The position numbers and the translations under genes were made by a program. The notes beneath the pieces were generated by a model that had not been told where the DNA came from, made no database searches, and saw nothing but the letters and a program-made list of their open reading frames with translations. A DNA stretch of 64,000 bases from Myrica gale (lineage: Eukaryota > Streptophyta > Magnoliopsida > Fagales > Myricaceae). This document shows, piece by piece, positions 46,401-58,445 of the stretch. Each line of letters starts with the position of its first letter. Positions within the stretch are counted from its first letter, which is position 1. The stretch covers positions 9,256,001-9,320,000 of the forward strand of contig OZ005615.1 of the NCBI GenBank assembly GCA_963930655.1, given 5' to 3'.

Positions 46401-47545
46401 AAAAGGAAAAGAAAACAAACAAAGAGAGAATCATCGATGTTAGCAGGATTTAGGATACAATCCCACTTACTTTTGTTTTGCATCTGTTTCATCAAAACAT
46501 AGATCCTTTAGTCTCCACTTTTAGGACAACGTTTTTACATTTTCCCTCCGCAACAAGTTAGTTCCAAAAATAATAGCGTTTTTCTGAAGTACTGAAATTT
46601 TCGATCTGAACCACTCAATGTAGAAGGAGATTCAGAAACTTGTTCATCAAGCTGATACATATTGTAAAATGATTGTGGCAATTGCTGCCGTCAGACGGAA
46701 CAAGACATAAGAACTTCTTAATAATTGGAACGAAACTAACCAGAACTTACAGGTGGACCATAACTGGGGTCATCAGCATTTAAAGGTACAAATTTCGAAT
46801 CTTCAATTAACTCAGTTGGGACTCCTACATGCAAGATGAATCCAGAAAAAGTTAGTATAGGAGCATCAATCAGATAAGATAGAGCTTTGAGTAAATCAAG
46901 AAACGAGCAGCGTGACATTCAAATATGTCTTCTACCCCCTACCCTTCTACATTATTTCGTTAATACACCTTACTCTCTGCTCCCTAAACGCAACTCTTTA
47001 TCTTTGAACAAAGTGCCTGGACATGACTACAAGTTCAACTCCACTTTAGTTCGTTTATCTGACTTCTAGTTGACCGGGGAAGATTTTTTTTCCCCTTGCT
47101 CTTTCTTCCAATTGAAAAAAAAAAAGATACCAGCAACTTCAATTGTTGTCAGGATCGCGTATTGTTTCTAAAGCAACCGCAAACAACAGCGGCAAAAGCT
47201 GCAACCAGAACTGAATTTGGCAAAGAACCAAGAAATGCAGAATTCAAAATCACCAAGCGCTTCAACACTAAGCTTAACACACGGGCATCTCCCCAAAAGC
47301 CCATCTTATTAGGTTCAAAAGGAGAAAATAAAGACAAGAAGCTCGGAAGGGGTAAGCCCACCTTCAGAAGAAGATGCTTGAGGTCGTGGGAATTGCTTGA
47401 GCTTCAGTTGATGGATATTGTTTGAGGACGAAGATGATACTGTTGAAAGATGGGATGTTATGAAAGGGTTTATAGGGACTGGAAGGACCCGAAACGCACG
47501 AGAGTTGGGACAATGAACTGGAGAGAAACCAAGCGTGGATGCCAT
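43461..47545 (-). CDS. Plastid-targeted conserved protein (DUF3783-like), 224 aa
   Basis: Eight phase-consistent exons: 47362-47545, 46751-46824, 46350-46391, 46025-46066, 45373-45456, 44647-44734, 43916-44013, 43461-43523; 675 nt. Exon 1 encodes a Ser/Pro-rich leader (MASTLGFSPVHCPNSRAFRV) with few acidic residues, like a chloroplast transit peptide. The mature part reads VPTELIEDSKFVPLNADDPS, ALLLLGFEVGEAVKIQQLLK, VIFCTEDMITRPIWEAMHTT, PRICFLSGLSGEEMMMFIDA and GLEPAVFAALVPNSADKPLQ. I know of this conserved plant/cyanobacterial-type protein but no proven function; DUF3783 is my best guess from the LSGLSGEEMMMFID core. The last exon (LYDSKDNCQETRKRNAGGPK) is less certain. It converges with U11/U12-31K, sharing a short 3' spacer. 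Confidence 0.8.
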
Positions 47546-48611
47546 GAGATTTGCGCTCTTCTTTATCCTCCACAGCTAGCTAACTCATTGTTATGTTTGT
47601 TGATAAGGTTAGCTCGCTTAGACGACGGTCGCAGAGGCTATCCGGTACAGTTTTCCTTTGCGTGTGTGGGGCATGACCTGGAAATTGAGAGAAAAATGAA
47701 GCCTTTCCTAGATATCGGAACCCCAAGACCAAGTGGCCAACTCTTTGGACAAAACATGTTTACAATGTCATTAAACTCTCCAAAAGAATTAGATGTTAAA
47801 GATAACTCATAAATTTTGTATGATTAGAAATTTAGACGGTAATTTTTCTTCCCCCAACAAAATATTCTACCCGTCGCCGTTTTTCAAGATAGCTGAACTG
47901 GCTGAGCTCCCCTTTACTTACCTACAGGTGAAATTGAGCTGGTAACTAATAACCGATACCTAGAGAGGTATGCTAAAATATAGTTTAGTAGCAGGCCACA
48001 ATTGGTCAAGAAAAAATGATTTCCTAATAAAAATAAAGGAAAATAAAAGAATTTGATTAGCTCTTCGGGAGCAAAGCCTCCAAATACAATAGCCACTACT
48101 ATAATTTTAAACCAACAATAATCGATTTATTTATAGGCTCCAACTCTAAAAAAAACTATATAGCCTGATATTTGATCTGTTAAGACAATAATTCAAACTA
48201 ATAATAAAAATACCTAATTACAAGTAAGAGATACTTGTGGGCCACATAGATGTGATCGTTGCAGTACTCTATAAAAGCATTATCCACTCCCCTTACGTAC
48301 CCAAGACGAGTTAACACTATAGTTGGTCATATTTATAATGCAAAGCAAGAGACGAAAAACAAAGAAAACGGAGTAGCATGCGTCCGCATATCAAGTACAC
48401 AAGCATTCAGCGTCATATTTCCATTGTTTTTAATGTCATAAAAATACTTAAAAACCGTCACGACACAACGCTACATATTTGTTCTTCTTTTTCATCTCAA
48501 GGGGTGGAGATATAAATATTTACAAGCATACTGAGAAACCAAGGAAACAAGTAGTGGTGCTCAGGTTTGAGGCCAAAATCTGCATCTGACTCGGCAGCAA
48601 AAACGAGGCAA
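47546..48611. other. Intergenic: promoter of the plastid protein gene and 3' side of SCPL
   Basis: Only short spurious frames occur here. A plus-strand frame at 47450-47812 overlaps exon 1 of the minus gene and has no domain. Confidence 0.5.
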
Positions 48612-51600
48612 TCACATCTCAGCAACTAGTTTCCCAGAATCAGATGGGACTTCAGAAAGCTTGCCCTGAGTCCATCTCCTCAGCATCTCCAATGAAGCCT
48701 TGGGCTGGTCCATAGGCACCATGTGACCTGCATCATGAACCTGTATGTTGTTGCATAAATCATGCGACGATGTCAGGAACATTCATTAGCCATTAAAAAG
48801 TAGATATGCGGATGTATGTAGGTGGTCTGTGTGCGCGGGCGCCAGAGAGAGAGAGACAGACAGACAGACACACCTTGAGGAAATTAAGAGGCCCATGGCT
48901 TTTCAGTACTCCAGCTTCTGAGTCATCAACTACAAAAGGAACTTCAGGGGATGCTCCAAACTGTTTCTGACCAGACCATTCCATATTATGCACCCATCTT
49001 GAATTACCTACACAACCAAAAGTACAACCCCGGGATTAGATCACATATCGTACAATTGTTTCAGATAATTCTGCCTTGACATGTTAGACTCCCAAGTAGA
49101 TCGGTTTTATAAATGTCTAGAACCAAAAAAAGATACTGGTTTTATATTAAACATACAATCTTACCAAGCCAATTGCATATGAGATCATATTCTCCAGCAT
49201 ACACGAGCAAATTGATTCCATCCTCAAGAAGTGTAGGAATACCAACTTCAAGATTCCTCATCCAGTCCACCAGCATGGACTGATACACTGTCGGGCTACA
49301 CGAGACAAAGTCTATGTCCCCAACTCCTAGTGCATCTCTAACTGATTCCTGGTTCAGGAACTTCTCCATGTTTGAGAAGTCATAGCAGAGGCTCCCCTCA
49401 CATTTCTTTCTAATGTCATAATACTGCATCATAAAAATATTGCTGCTGGTCAAATTTTGAGATCCATCCAGATGTCAGGATGGACGCAGTTGAGAAATTC
49501 ATAAAACATGAACATATTCCACATGTGGGCCATATTTTCAGGCCTCCTAGTAAAATATTATTTTTCACCCGTGGAGACAAATTCTCGGGGGGGATAAACA
49601 ATTATGTCTATCTTTCATTCCAAGGAAATTGTCACATGCTTTTTCTGCAGAAAACATCTTCTCTTCAGAAATGATAACTTTGCAGACCCAACCTCATTTA
49701 CAATACCATCTGACTAATAGAATATCCGTTTCCTTACATTGATACCACCAGCAAGTGCGATGATGCTACTGAATATGGTATTGCACACAAAATACGAAGC
49801 CACGCAAGAGACTGTACCATCCGTGCCTGGATAAAAGGAAAAAACAAAAAAGTGCTTAACCAGAGAACTGAGAGTAGCCAACCAACCATTTGGTCACGAC
49901 CTAGAAAATGGGACAAGGGATCAATCTCATATGCAAACTTACCACAAAGCTTGATTGCTGTTTCACAGACTGGAAGCACCTTGTTAATACGATTATATGC
50001 AGCTTTTGAAATTATATCCATGTCCAGTGCATAATCTGTGTAAGCTTTGTATTGGATTGCAGGATCAGTAAGTCCATTACCAATGGAAAATCCCTGGAAA
50101 CCATTTAATTTCAGATCAGACAAAATTACAATGACCAACTACCGCTTTACACACTGTTCTAACAGCAACATACCTTTAGGTTTATATGAACTCCTTCATT
50201 GGCTTTGTTTCCTCGGTGTACACGAGCCGCAAAAGCAGGGATATAGTGCCCAGCATATGATTCCCCAGTAATGTAAAACTCATTCTCTGCAAACTCAGGA
50301 TGCTCGGCAAAGAAGGCCTAACTCAACAGAAGGAACCGACTGAGTCTCTATAACATTGGGTACTGTTACAGATCTTAATTATCCAGTAACACAGCTTTCC
50401 TTTTCCCTCACCTCCATTCAAACAAGGAATTTATTCTTTCCAACAAAATTTGGAATGACCTAGTCTCGTTTGTTCTACAAATTATTTCCTTCAAAATCAC
50501 CTAGATTGAATTTTTATCGTAGTAACATTCAGTTAAAGAGCAGATGGACTCACCTGTAAGAAGTCATAAAGGTCATTACTAACACCCTCTTCATTGTGAC
50601 GAATGTCATGTCGATTAGAAGTATAACTGAAGCCAGTCCCAGTAGGTTGGTCGACATAGAGAAGGTTTGATGCCTGCCAAATCACCAAAAGGTGTTTACT
50701 ACGTTTTTGTAACTAGATTAATAATTATTGCAGCCTTGCAGGCGTTCTACAGTGACTATACTTTGAAAAGGAAAGAAACACCTACTAATTTGAAATGCAT
50801 TATTAACTACATACCTTGTCCCAACCATACTCATTCCACACAAGCGTCAAGTTATCTGCAATAGCGAAAGGACCATTTTCATAGAACACGGCCAATTCAC
50901 TACTACACCCTGGCCCTCCAGTCAACCAGATAACAACGGGGTCTTTCTTGCTGTTACGTGATTCAAAGAAAAAGTAGAACATCCTGCAAAACAACAAACG
51001 GAAAACTAAGAACAGAAGCCAAGGACCAAGAAAGTAACACGCCAACTTAGAAAATTTAAGTACCAATATTCTACTTCAAAGAAAAGCTACGGAAGCTAGT
51101 AATTGTAGATCGCACTTCCCTTGTAGCAGTACTATTTACATCTTACCCGTTAAATTTGCTGCCGATTTTCATTTAACCAGAAACACAGTACATCTTCCAA
51201 TCTCCTATAGGACTAAACTTAAAAGCGTAGTTTCTATCTTAATTGGAAACAAGAAAGCACCAGATTAATCTGATACTCCCGAGAGTAATATAAGGAGAAT
51301 CTAGAATCTGTTAGATAAACTGATTTGCATGTTCCCTAATAATCCTAAAGCTGGTGAGATTAGTCCCTAATAACCCATTTTAAAGCAACAAACTCAAATA
51401 TCCATATGAGTCCCTGTCCTATTTTAATCAGTAGAAGTTGTTAAAACCCAAGAAGGAAGACAAATCGATCAATTAGTAAGATTTTTTCCATATATTGAGC
51501 GAAAAGAAAAACGAGGGCCGCAATTTACATACCATCATGAAAATAGCAATTTGAAAACGATCCATAATCTCCCCCCCTCCTAAAAAAAAGGAAAAAGAAA

Positions 51601-51969
51601 GAGGAAGAAAAGGAAGGAATTCTAGGGTTCGTGAGTTGACCTAGCAGCGCGGGAATGTTCGATTTTGTAGTAGCCAGCGTGGTGGCCCAAATCCTCCACG
51701 GAATCCCCGGAATCCACGAGGTTCGGAAACCTGAACCGCTTCTCGACGATCTTCTTGGGTTCGGGCGAAGAATCTCGACCGTCGATGACGTTGATGTCAT
51801 GTTTGGGAAACAAGTTCAGTTCTCTGATCAGCTTCTCGGCTTGAACCGAGGGCAGATTAGAGCGCGCGAGGTGTATATCTTCAGGTAATTTGGCGTAAGA
51901 GAGACATAGGAGGGAAAGGAGAGCCAATAGAACCGAGAGAGAGAACAACTGCTCCATTGTTTCTCCCAC
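48612..51969 (-). CDS. SCPL49: Serine carboxypeptidase-like protein, SCPL47/48/49 clade
   Basis: This secreted or vacuolar serine carboxypeptidase belongs to family S10, alpha/beta hydrolase fold. Nine phase-consistent exons: 51641-51969, 50815-50983, 50554-50673, 50174-50317, 49943-50093, 49738-49826, 49165-49423, 48874-49007, 48612-48740; 507 residues, normal for the family. A hydrophobic signal peptide (MEQLFSLSVLLALLSLLCLS) follows the first Met; a second ATG four codons downstream is also possible. It has the oxyanion motif WLTGGPGCSSELAVF and a catalytic triad of S226 (TGESYAGHY), D414 (YAGEYDLICNW) and H471 (DAGHMVPMDQP). The propeptide motif RAEKLIRELNLFP of the clade appears as QAEKLIRELNLFP. 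All key residues are present, so it should be active. Clade choice rests on sequence memory and gene order. Confidence 0.93.
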
Positions 51970-53777
51970 AGAAATTGGCTGGGACTGGGGCCTGGGAAGG
52001 ATATTTTAAGAAGTTTGGAGGGTGAAGTACAGGTCTACCGTCTACACTACAGGTATTGGCAACAAGTCTTACGTATTTAGCGGCCGTTAGTTGTGGGAAA
52101 GGTGTCGTTTTCACTGGATATAACGGAACCTGACGGAAACGATTCTTTCGGTTGCCGGTGCTTCTTGTCTATTCTTTCCCCTTTTTTTTTTCTCAGTTGA
52201 CAGTTGAACGAGGCGGGTACGCCGGGTAGGTAACAGTGGTGACGTGGTGAGTTGCTTGCGGCACTTGGCTTGCCCAAGCGGGAAGAAAAGAGAGCATCAT
52301 CGGAAACTGGGAACCGATGAGGGCTCGGATAAAGTGTGAAACGGCCTACGATGAGGGTGAGTGCACTTCACCGATAAAATGTTGGTATATGGCAATGGTT
52401 TCGGGTCCCACTGAGGACCTCTTATCCACCTTATATCGCCCGCAGTGAATCAACTCATCAGCATAGTGGGGAAGGCTTTTGTGGAAAGGAAATGGAGAAT
52501 TCAATGCCCCCTGTATATTTTATGAAAAGATGGATGCCTTGGAATGAGATATTTAAAGCTGAAATTTCATATTTGTACCCAAAATATATATTTATATATT
52601 AGTAATTATTAAACTAAATAACTCCACTGAGAACTTATATGGAAAACATTTCAATTTGGACTCGAGAAAATAATATATTGACCTCTTTATGTGTGAGTAA
52701 GGACGTGCAGCAGCAGCATGCCTAATTTCAAAGATGAATTATAAATTTTAAAACTCAAGAGGGGTTGCGTTAAACACAAGATCCTATTGAGATAAAACTT
52801 TATTCTGGGTGGAGAAAGGAATACAAAAAAAGAGTATTTCTTGCCTACCAAGCTACCGAATGTGAATAACTTTAGAGGAGAAACGTATTCAACTTTAGTA
52901 ACATGGAACACAAACCAAAATCGAAGAGGTAAAAATGGCAGGGCATCACTTCCAGATGAGAAGATCAAACTCACAAAAGCCTTTTGTTTTGGGTGAGTTC
53001 AGATTCACAAAACACACCTCAACTCAGTATAATAATACTCGGCCATTCGCAGAACCTAGAGTCGATGGCATAACTTTGACAGGTCAATTACATGCCTGTA
53101 GGGAAATCAAGGGCCAATATTTGTGAGCAAATTCCATCAAAATAATTGTTGAGTTTGTTGCACGAATCGTTGGTCTCAAACTTGTTGGAAACCCAAATGT
53201 GGAAGCAAAGTGGACTTACTGACAAAAAGGCAATTGATTTGGGTGTTTCTCACCCGCAATTGCTTGCTTTGTCTAGAACGCCAATGGTCTTCTTAAATTC
53301 CCAATTTCCCGGAAGGAAGAACATCTGAACATGCAGACTGCCTATACGCTTAAAAAGGAACTATACTCCCAACATATGAAGCCAACACAGTTTAAAAGAT
53401 GCCAACCAGCATGGGTTATCAATTCCCTGAAACCCAAACTCCACCTCTTTCTTTTTTGTTTCTTTTCTTAGAGAGAGAGAGAGAGAGAGAGAATCCAACC
53501 AGTTTCTTTCCTCTCCGTCTCTCTATAGGAATTCAATCAGCCTGTTGGTCAATCTGGGGGGGGGGGGTTATCGATTAAACAAAAAGAACGTATCTCTTTA
53601 GGACGAGACATATTACATGAGAGATCATAGGTTAAAAAAATGGCCTTAGATAAGAGACCATCCTCGAGTCATAATGAGGCAAGCTGGGTCTGAAGCCCTA
53701 CAATGGGCTCGAACCCTAGTTTATACACGATCATTTTTCTAATACTGAATTAACAAGCAATGATAATGCTGCGACAA
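51970..53777. other. Intergenic between SCPL (head) and VPS24 (tail)
   Basis: The SCPL promoter would lie just above 51969. A (GA)n tract lies at 53471-53492 and a G-run at 53557-53566. No gene was recognised; the frame at 52687-52974 is AT-rich and has no domain. Confidence 0.5.
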
Positions 53778-56700
53778 CTATGATCTCACTTTCTCCAGTC
53801 GTGCTCTTAACTCTTCCAGCTCTTCCTCATCATCTGCACCCTCCGGAATAGCTTCTTCCTGTGAAAATCAAAAAGGAAGAATTAGTGCCTTCGTTTCCTA
53901 AAAAAACATGTATGGATGAAAACGGAGCAAAGGTTTCCATACTTCCTGTGAAGTGCTAGCTTTCTGGGCAGGAACCTTTATCCTTTCCTTCCTGACAGCT
54001 TCGGGAAGCTGTGCAGCTGTCTCACCAGCTATTTCAGCGAGTACTTTCTCAACTTCTTCTTCAGTTTCTTCCTCTATATCTTCTGAATCCAACGCTGAGT
54101 CCACAGCATCGTTCACAAATTCCTCAATAACCCCTGCCTGAATCACAAATAAGTGTTTTAAGTAGAGAACCCCAGAAGGCAAGAGCCTACAACAATGTCA
54201 TTGCTTAGAAAATCTAGTGCTCGATGGTGAATTTTCTGAAACCTTAGTATGCCGAAAGTGTCTCTTTCTGTAGCTAATTATCTTGCAAGGCCCTAGAAAC
54301 GAATTAAAGGGTGTCTTAGCTCCTCCTTTGCCATAAAATTCAGAGAAAGTGGCCACGCTTTGCTCACTCTTATGAGTTTACAGATTAACGATGAGAAGAT
54401 GAAAACAATCGAATTTTGCAGGATAAGGAAATGCTGCACATATGATGAAGTGACTTCCGGTTTATCAGCAAATAGTTCCAGGCACAGAACCGAGATGTGT
54501 ACCATCATTGATGCAAAAACATCTATCTGGGCATGGTAACTCCAAATGACAGAACTTAAACTCCACGGACTCCTAAACAGCTAAGGTGCACTAACAGATA
54601 CTCTAACACGCCATCAAAGCCACTCACATGGGAAAGAAAAAACGGTGATATCGTGAATAGTTAATGCCAAAAGAAAATATCAAGATCCAAAAACTTGGTC
54701 ATTTTCTTGGGCATAAAGAACACGAATGAATGAGTACTTGTTCACAGGTGAAGTGATGATATTACCTTGGTCATTTCTTTGCTGAATTCTTGCATTGTAG
54801 TTGCCATTTCCGGAGCTTTAATGAGGTTGTTAACAATTTTCATAACCTCTGCACTCTTGGACAAATGGCCCACAGTACGGGCAATTGCTGCAAGTTAGGC
54901 AGAAAGTATTAATGGTCACTCGGGCAAATTATTGCAGTTTTCGTGCCAACATTTTTTCTTAATACAAAAAAACAAGATGCCAAAATGAAACAAAAACCTA
55001 ACTCAATAGAATAGGACTGTAGCACAATCTCAGAGTAGATATAAGTAAAAGAGCTGAATACACAAATTATCTGTAGACCCAAAAAATTTCCATAAGATGG
55101 TAAATAATTGAATAACCCATTTTCCTCATAAATGAAGGTCATAGAACACCTAGAGGAAAATCATTAAGGTGAGAATCTCAGTTAGCACAAGTAGGCAATT
55201 TCTTATCCTCTGCGCTAATCTCACAATCTAAACAGCCTTACAAAAACCTTAATCCATAAAGCAGAAGCAAAAGCAATTTGTTTGCAGCCACTCTAAAAAT
55301 AGACTCAACGGCTGACTTTCCCACCATGTTAAATTTGTAGGCCTGACACTGACAAAACAATTATAATTGTAAATTTATCTCTGTACTTCTTTCTTCCTTC
55401 TTCCTTTCTTATTTGCTTTCTGAAATTTCCTTTGTCAAAAAGAGTGACAAAGGAGATCTAACTTTCTTTCATGAAACTTTGGTTATCCATTCACAATTTG
55501 CTTGAGAGAACTTATGCTTGAACCATATATTGGCTCTGACGATCAATGTCCATCAAGTTTTACTTTTGTATATTCCATTGCCTTCACAAACTATCACAAA
55601 ACATGTTTAGCACCATAGATTGCCATTTCTTGAGACGAACTATGCTTCTTTACTCATTATATACATCACCAATGCACATAAAAAAGATTCTGCCCATTGT
55701 TCAAGATCACTTTGTTGAAGAGTCAACAATGAGGGCCGATATTTATTTGAAGCATAGTATATGAATTTCTATGTTAAAACATAGTTCTCAAAGGAAAACA
55801 GAAACAAAAAACAAAGAAATAGAGAAAGCAAGAATACATGAGTGATCATGAACTAATCTAATGAGTTGACAATCAAAAAAAGGTTTGTTATGTTGATAGG
55901 TAAAACAGGGTAAAGTATTGTTCTTTTCAAGATGATATACCTCATTTGATTGAGTATTAAAAAGAACGTTCATATATGTCAAGCATCATACCAACACTTT
56001 CTCCAAGGTGCATTGATATTGAGTTCATTTGGGCCTTGTTTTCGTGAAGGCGATTCACAGTCTTTCTTGACATGACAATTTCCTTTGCAAGTGCCTGAAT
56101 TTCAGTTCACATAAGGATTGGAATATAGAATATGTGAAAGAGATGATCACCTAATAAGAACAGGAGTAGACATTCTACATAAGGATCAGATTGAAGATCC
56201 TACATGGCAAAACTTATGCTAAGATATGTCTTAGACTAACATGCAAGAGGATTAGGATTGCTCTATCAGTCCTTTAAAACACTCTTGTAATAGAGTTAAT
56301 GATACTGAAGATGTTATTTGACAGCACCCTTGGAATGAGGCTAATATTCCTGATTGAAACTTAAATCTTGAGGCCATGGTAGCACAAGGTCTCAATTCAA
56401 ACTCAAATGGGCAAAGAAAATAAGACCTGGTAGCTTTCTGAACCAGCCAGGAGCAGCAATAGGCTATCATTTTGTTTTTAGGTCGAGAAACAAAAAGATA
56501 CCCAATTGCCCACTTCATTCACGGCATTTCTTTTCATTGCATAACTTGTTTAAGAGCCACTAATATTTCAAAGATATAACTTTAGGAGCTTCATGAACTA
56601 AGGGACAACCAAATAAGGCACTAAATCAGCAAGGTTACGAAGTACATCACATGTATGAATTCATTGATATTCTAGCAACTTCCTAATCCTTTAAACGCCC

Positions 56701-57257
56701 ATAATCCCTGAAGTCCACTCCTTCCATGAATGGTCCTAGGTACAAATCCATACTGAAGAAAAATACCACCAAACAAAAAGCTGATCTTTTAACGATTACA
56801 AGAAAAGTTGATCCACAAACTGGTAATACCTTTGCTGAGCCCATGTCATTTCTCTTTGCAGCGTCTCTGATTGCTTTCTGCACACTTTTCTCCTCCCTCT
56901 GAATATCTAAAAACAAACCCATGATCTTTTATAAGACAACTTCATCATCAAACACCAAGTCAGATAAACCCATCACTCTAAAACTCGCATCCTAAAACCC
57001 ATTAAATTCCAGCTGAAATTTCTTGACAAAAAAACAAAGTTCAAACAACACGTGGATCTATAATTTCCTTGAAATCCCGTGATGCAAAATCGCAACTTTC
57101 ATTATCTAATAACAACCCACCCAAAAAACAAAGGAACAAATATGCCTCTGATTTGGCGCTCGATGTTGCGGCATTCTTGGCGGAGCCGTCGCTGCCAATC
57201 TCTCAATTGCTCCTGTGGGTTCGGTTTGGGCTTCAACATGCTTTTAAATTTGTCCAT
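53778..57257 (-). CDS. VPS24: ESCRT-III subunit VPS24 (CHMP3)
   Basis: VPS24 is part of the ESCRT-III polymer that buds vesicles into multivesicular endosomes. Six phase-consistent exons: 57146-57257, 56830-56906, 55992-56094, 54766-54887, 53943-54137, 53778-53858; 690 nt, 229 residues, the family length. The N-terminus is basic (MDKFKSMLKPKPNPQEQLRD, WQRRLRQECRNIERQIR), then DIQREEKSVQKAIRDAAKRN, AKEIV, and NSISMHLGESVAIARTVG. The C-terminus is acidic (DSEDIEEETEEEVEKVLAEI) and ends EELEELRARLEKVRS, the MIT-interacting helix. Exon 1 ends AGA G|GCATAT: a GC donor is required because the GT 8 bases downstream breaks the frame. Confidence 0.93.
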
Positions 57258-58445
57258 CTTCCTCTGTACCTCTAGCCCAGAAAAAGAAAGAGCAGAATTC
57301 CGCAGAAACTGCAGGAAACTTCACAAGATGATAAACTGTAATAGGATCAACGCATCGTATTCTTCCGCGTTTGTTTCCCAGGAAGAGTAGCTTACTCTTT
57401 TTTGCGAGGAAAAAGAAAATGCGTTTAGTCGGGGGGTGGCTGCGGACCTGCGGCGCTACGATGCCGTCTGCAGTTTGACTTTTATTTTTGGGGTAATTTT
57501 TTGCAGTTTTGACTTACCACCGAAGGAACTACGCCATTTTACGGCTTTGCAAATTATAAACGCGTCTATTCTCGCTTTTGTCGTGCACGAACAGAGGCTA
57601 CCTTAACAGCTTCGATCCTTTTGGGTGACAGACAGCTTCAACATCCTCTTATGTCCTCTCGTTTTAACAAAAAGTTGGGAGTTTATTTTTCTTCGATTCC
57701 ACTCAATTATATACGGTTTTGGAAAATACCCAATTCTATGATCCAACCTTTATCATAGGTTTTTTTTCCTCTGAATCAGAGCTCATTGTAGACGACTCCA
57801 TGGCGTTTGTCAGGAGTGGTAGTAAACCGCTTTAACAGCTGTCCTTGGCAAATATGTTTAAGTTAATAATTCTTGTATTTTCTTATTTCTGGTGGCTGTC
57901 TCCTGTTTGGAGTGGTCGGGTTGCCCCTCTGATTGTACAAAATAGAAAAAGATAAGCAGCTACTATAACGAACAAACAACAGGATATTTACAAAGCACTC
58001 TCTTGTTTAAAGAAAATGGCTGCGAAAAGATTCATGAATCTTAACAAATTAGCACAGCATGGCCAACAAGATGAAGAGAGGAACAGTTTTTTTTTCTTCT
58101 GAAAATGACCGAGAAGCAACAAATATCACCACAATTTCCTTCAAGGGTGTTCGTAACTTGAAGCTGATTGAGATACGTGAATTATCTCAGTACACTGAGA
58201 GCTATACTGTTCAACATGTGAACTCTCTTACAACTCTCGAGGAGCCCAAAAAAAGACAGGCAACAATGATAATCTGACCGTATAAGAATCATCAATTTAG
58301 AGTACATGAAAGGTTTTTTCATCCTTCAGTAAATGGAAGAATTGGCTACAACAAATTAGACCAATTAACTGGTTGTCAAGGGTGCATCTGTACTATCCAC
58401 CTTCCATCAGTCTCGGTCCCCGGGAGACATTATTTCATTAGCTAT
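57258..58445. other. Intergenic: VPS24 promoter side and DUF4050 3' side
   Basis: No gene was recognised. A short frame at 58059-58277 overlaps the likely 3' UTR of the DUF4050 gene and shows no domain. Confidence 0.5.

Noticed and set aside
47450..47812. Plus-strand frame of 120 codons
   Set aside because: It overlaps the transit-peptide exon on minus and has no domain.
48845..48872. GAGA/GACA microsatellite beside SCPL exon 8
   Set aside because: An ordinary simple repeat just after a donor site. No functional evidence.
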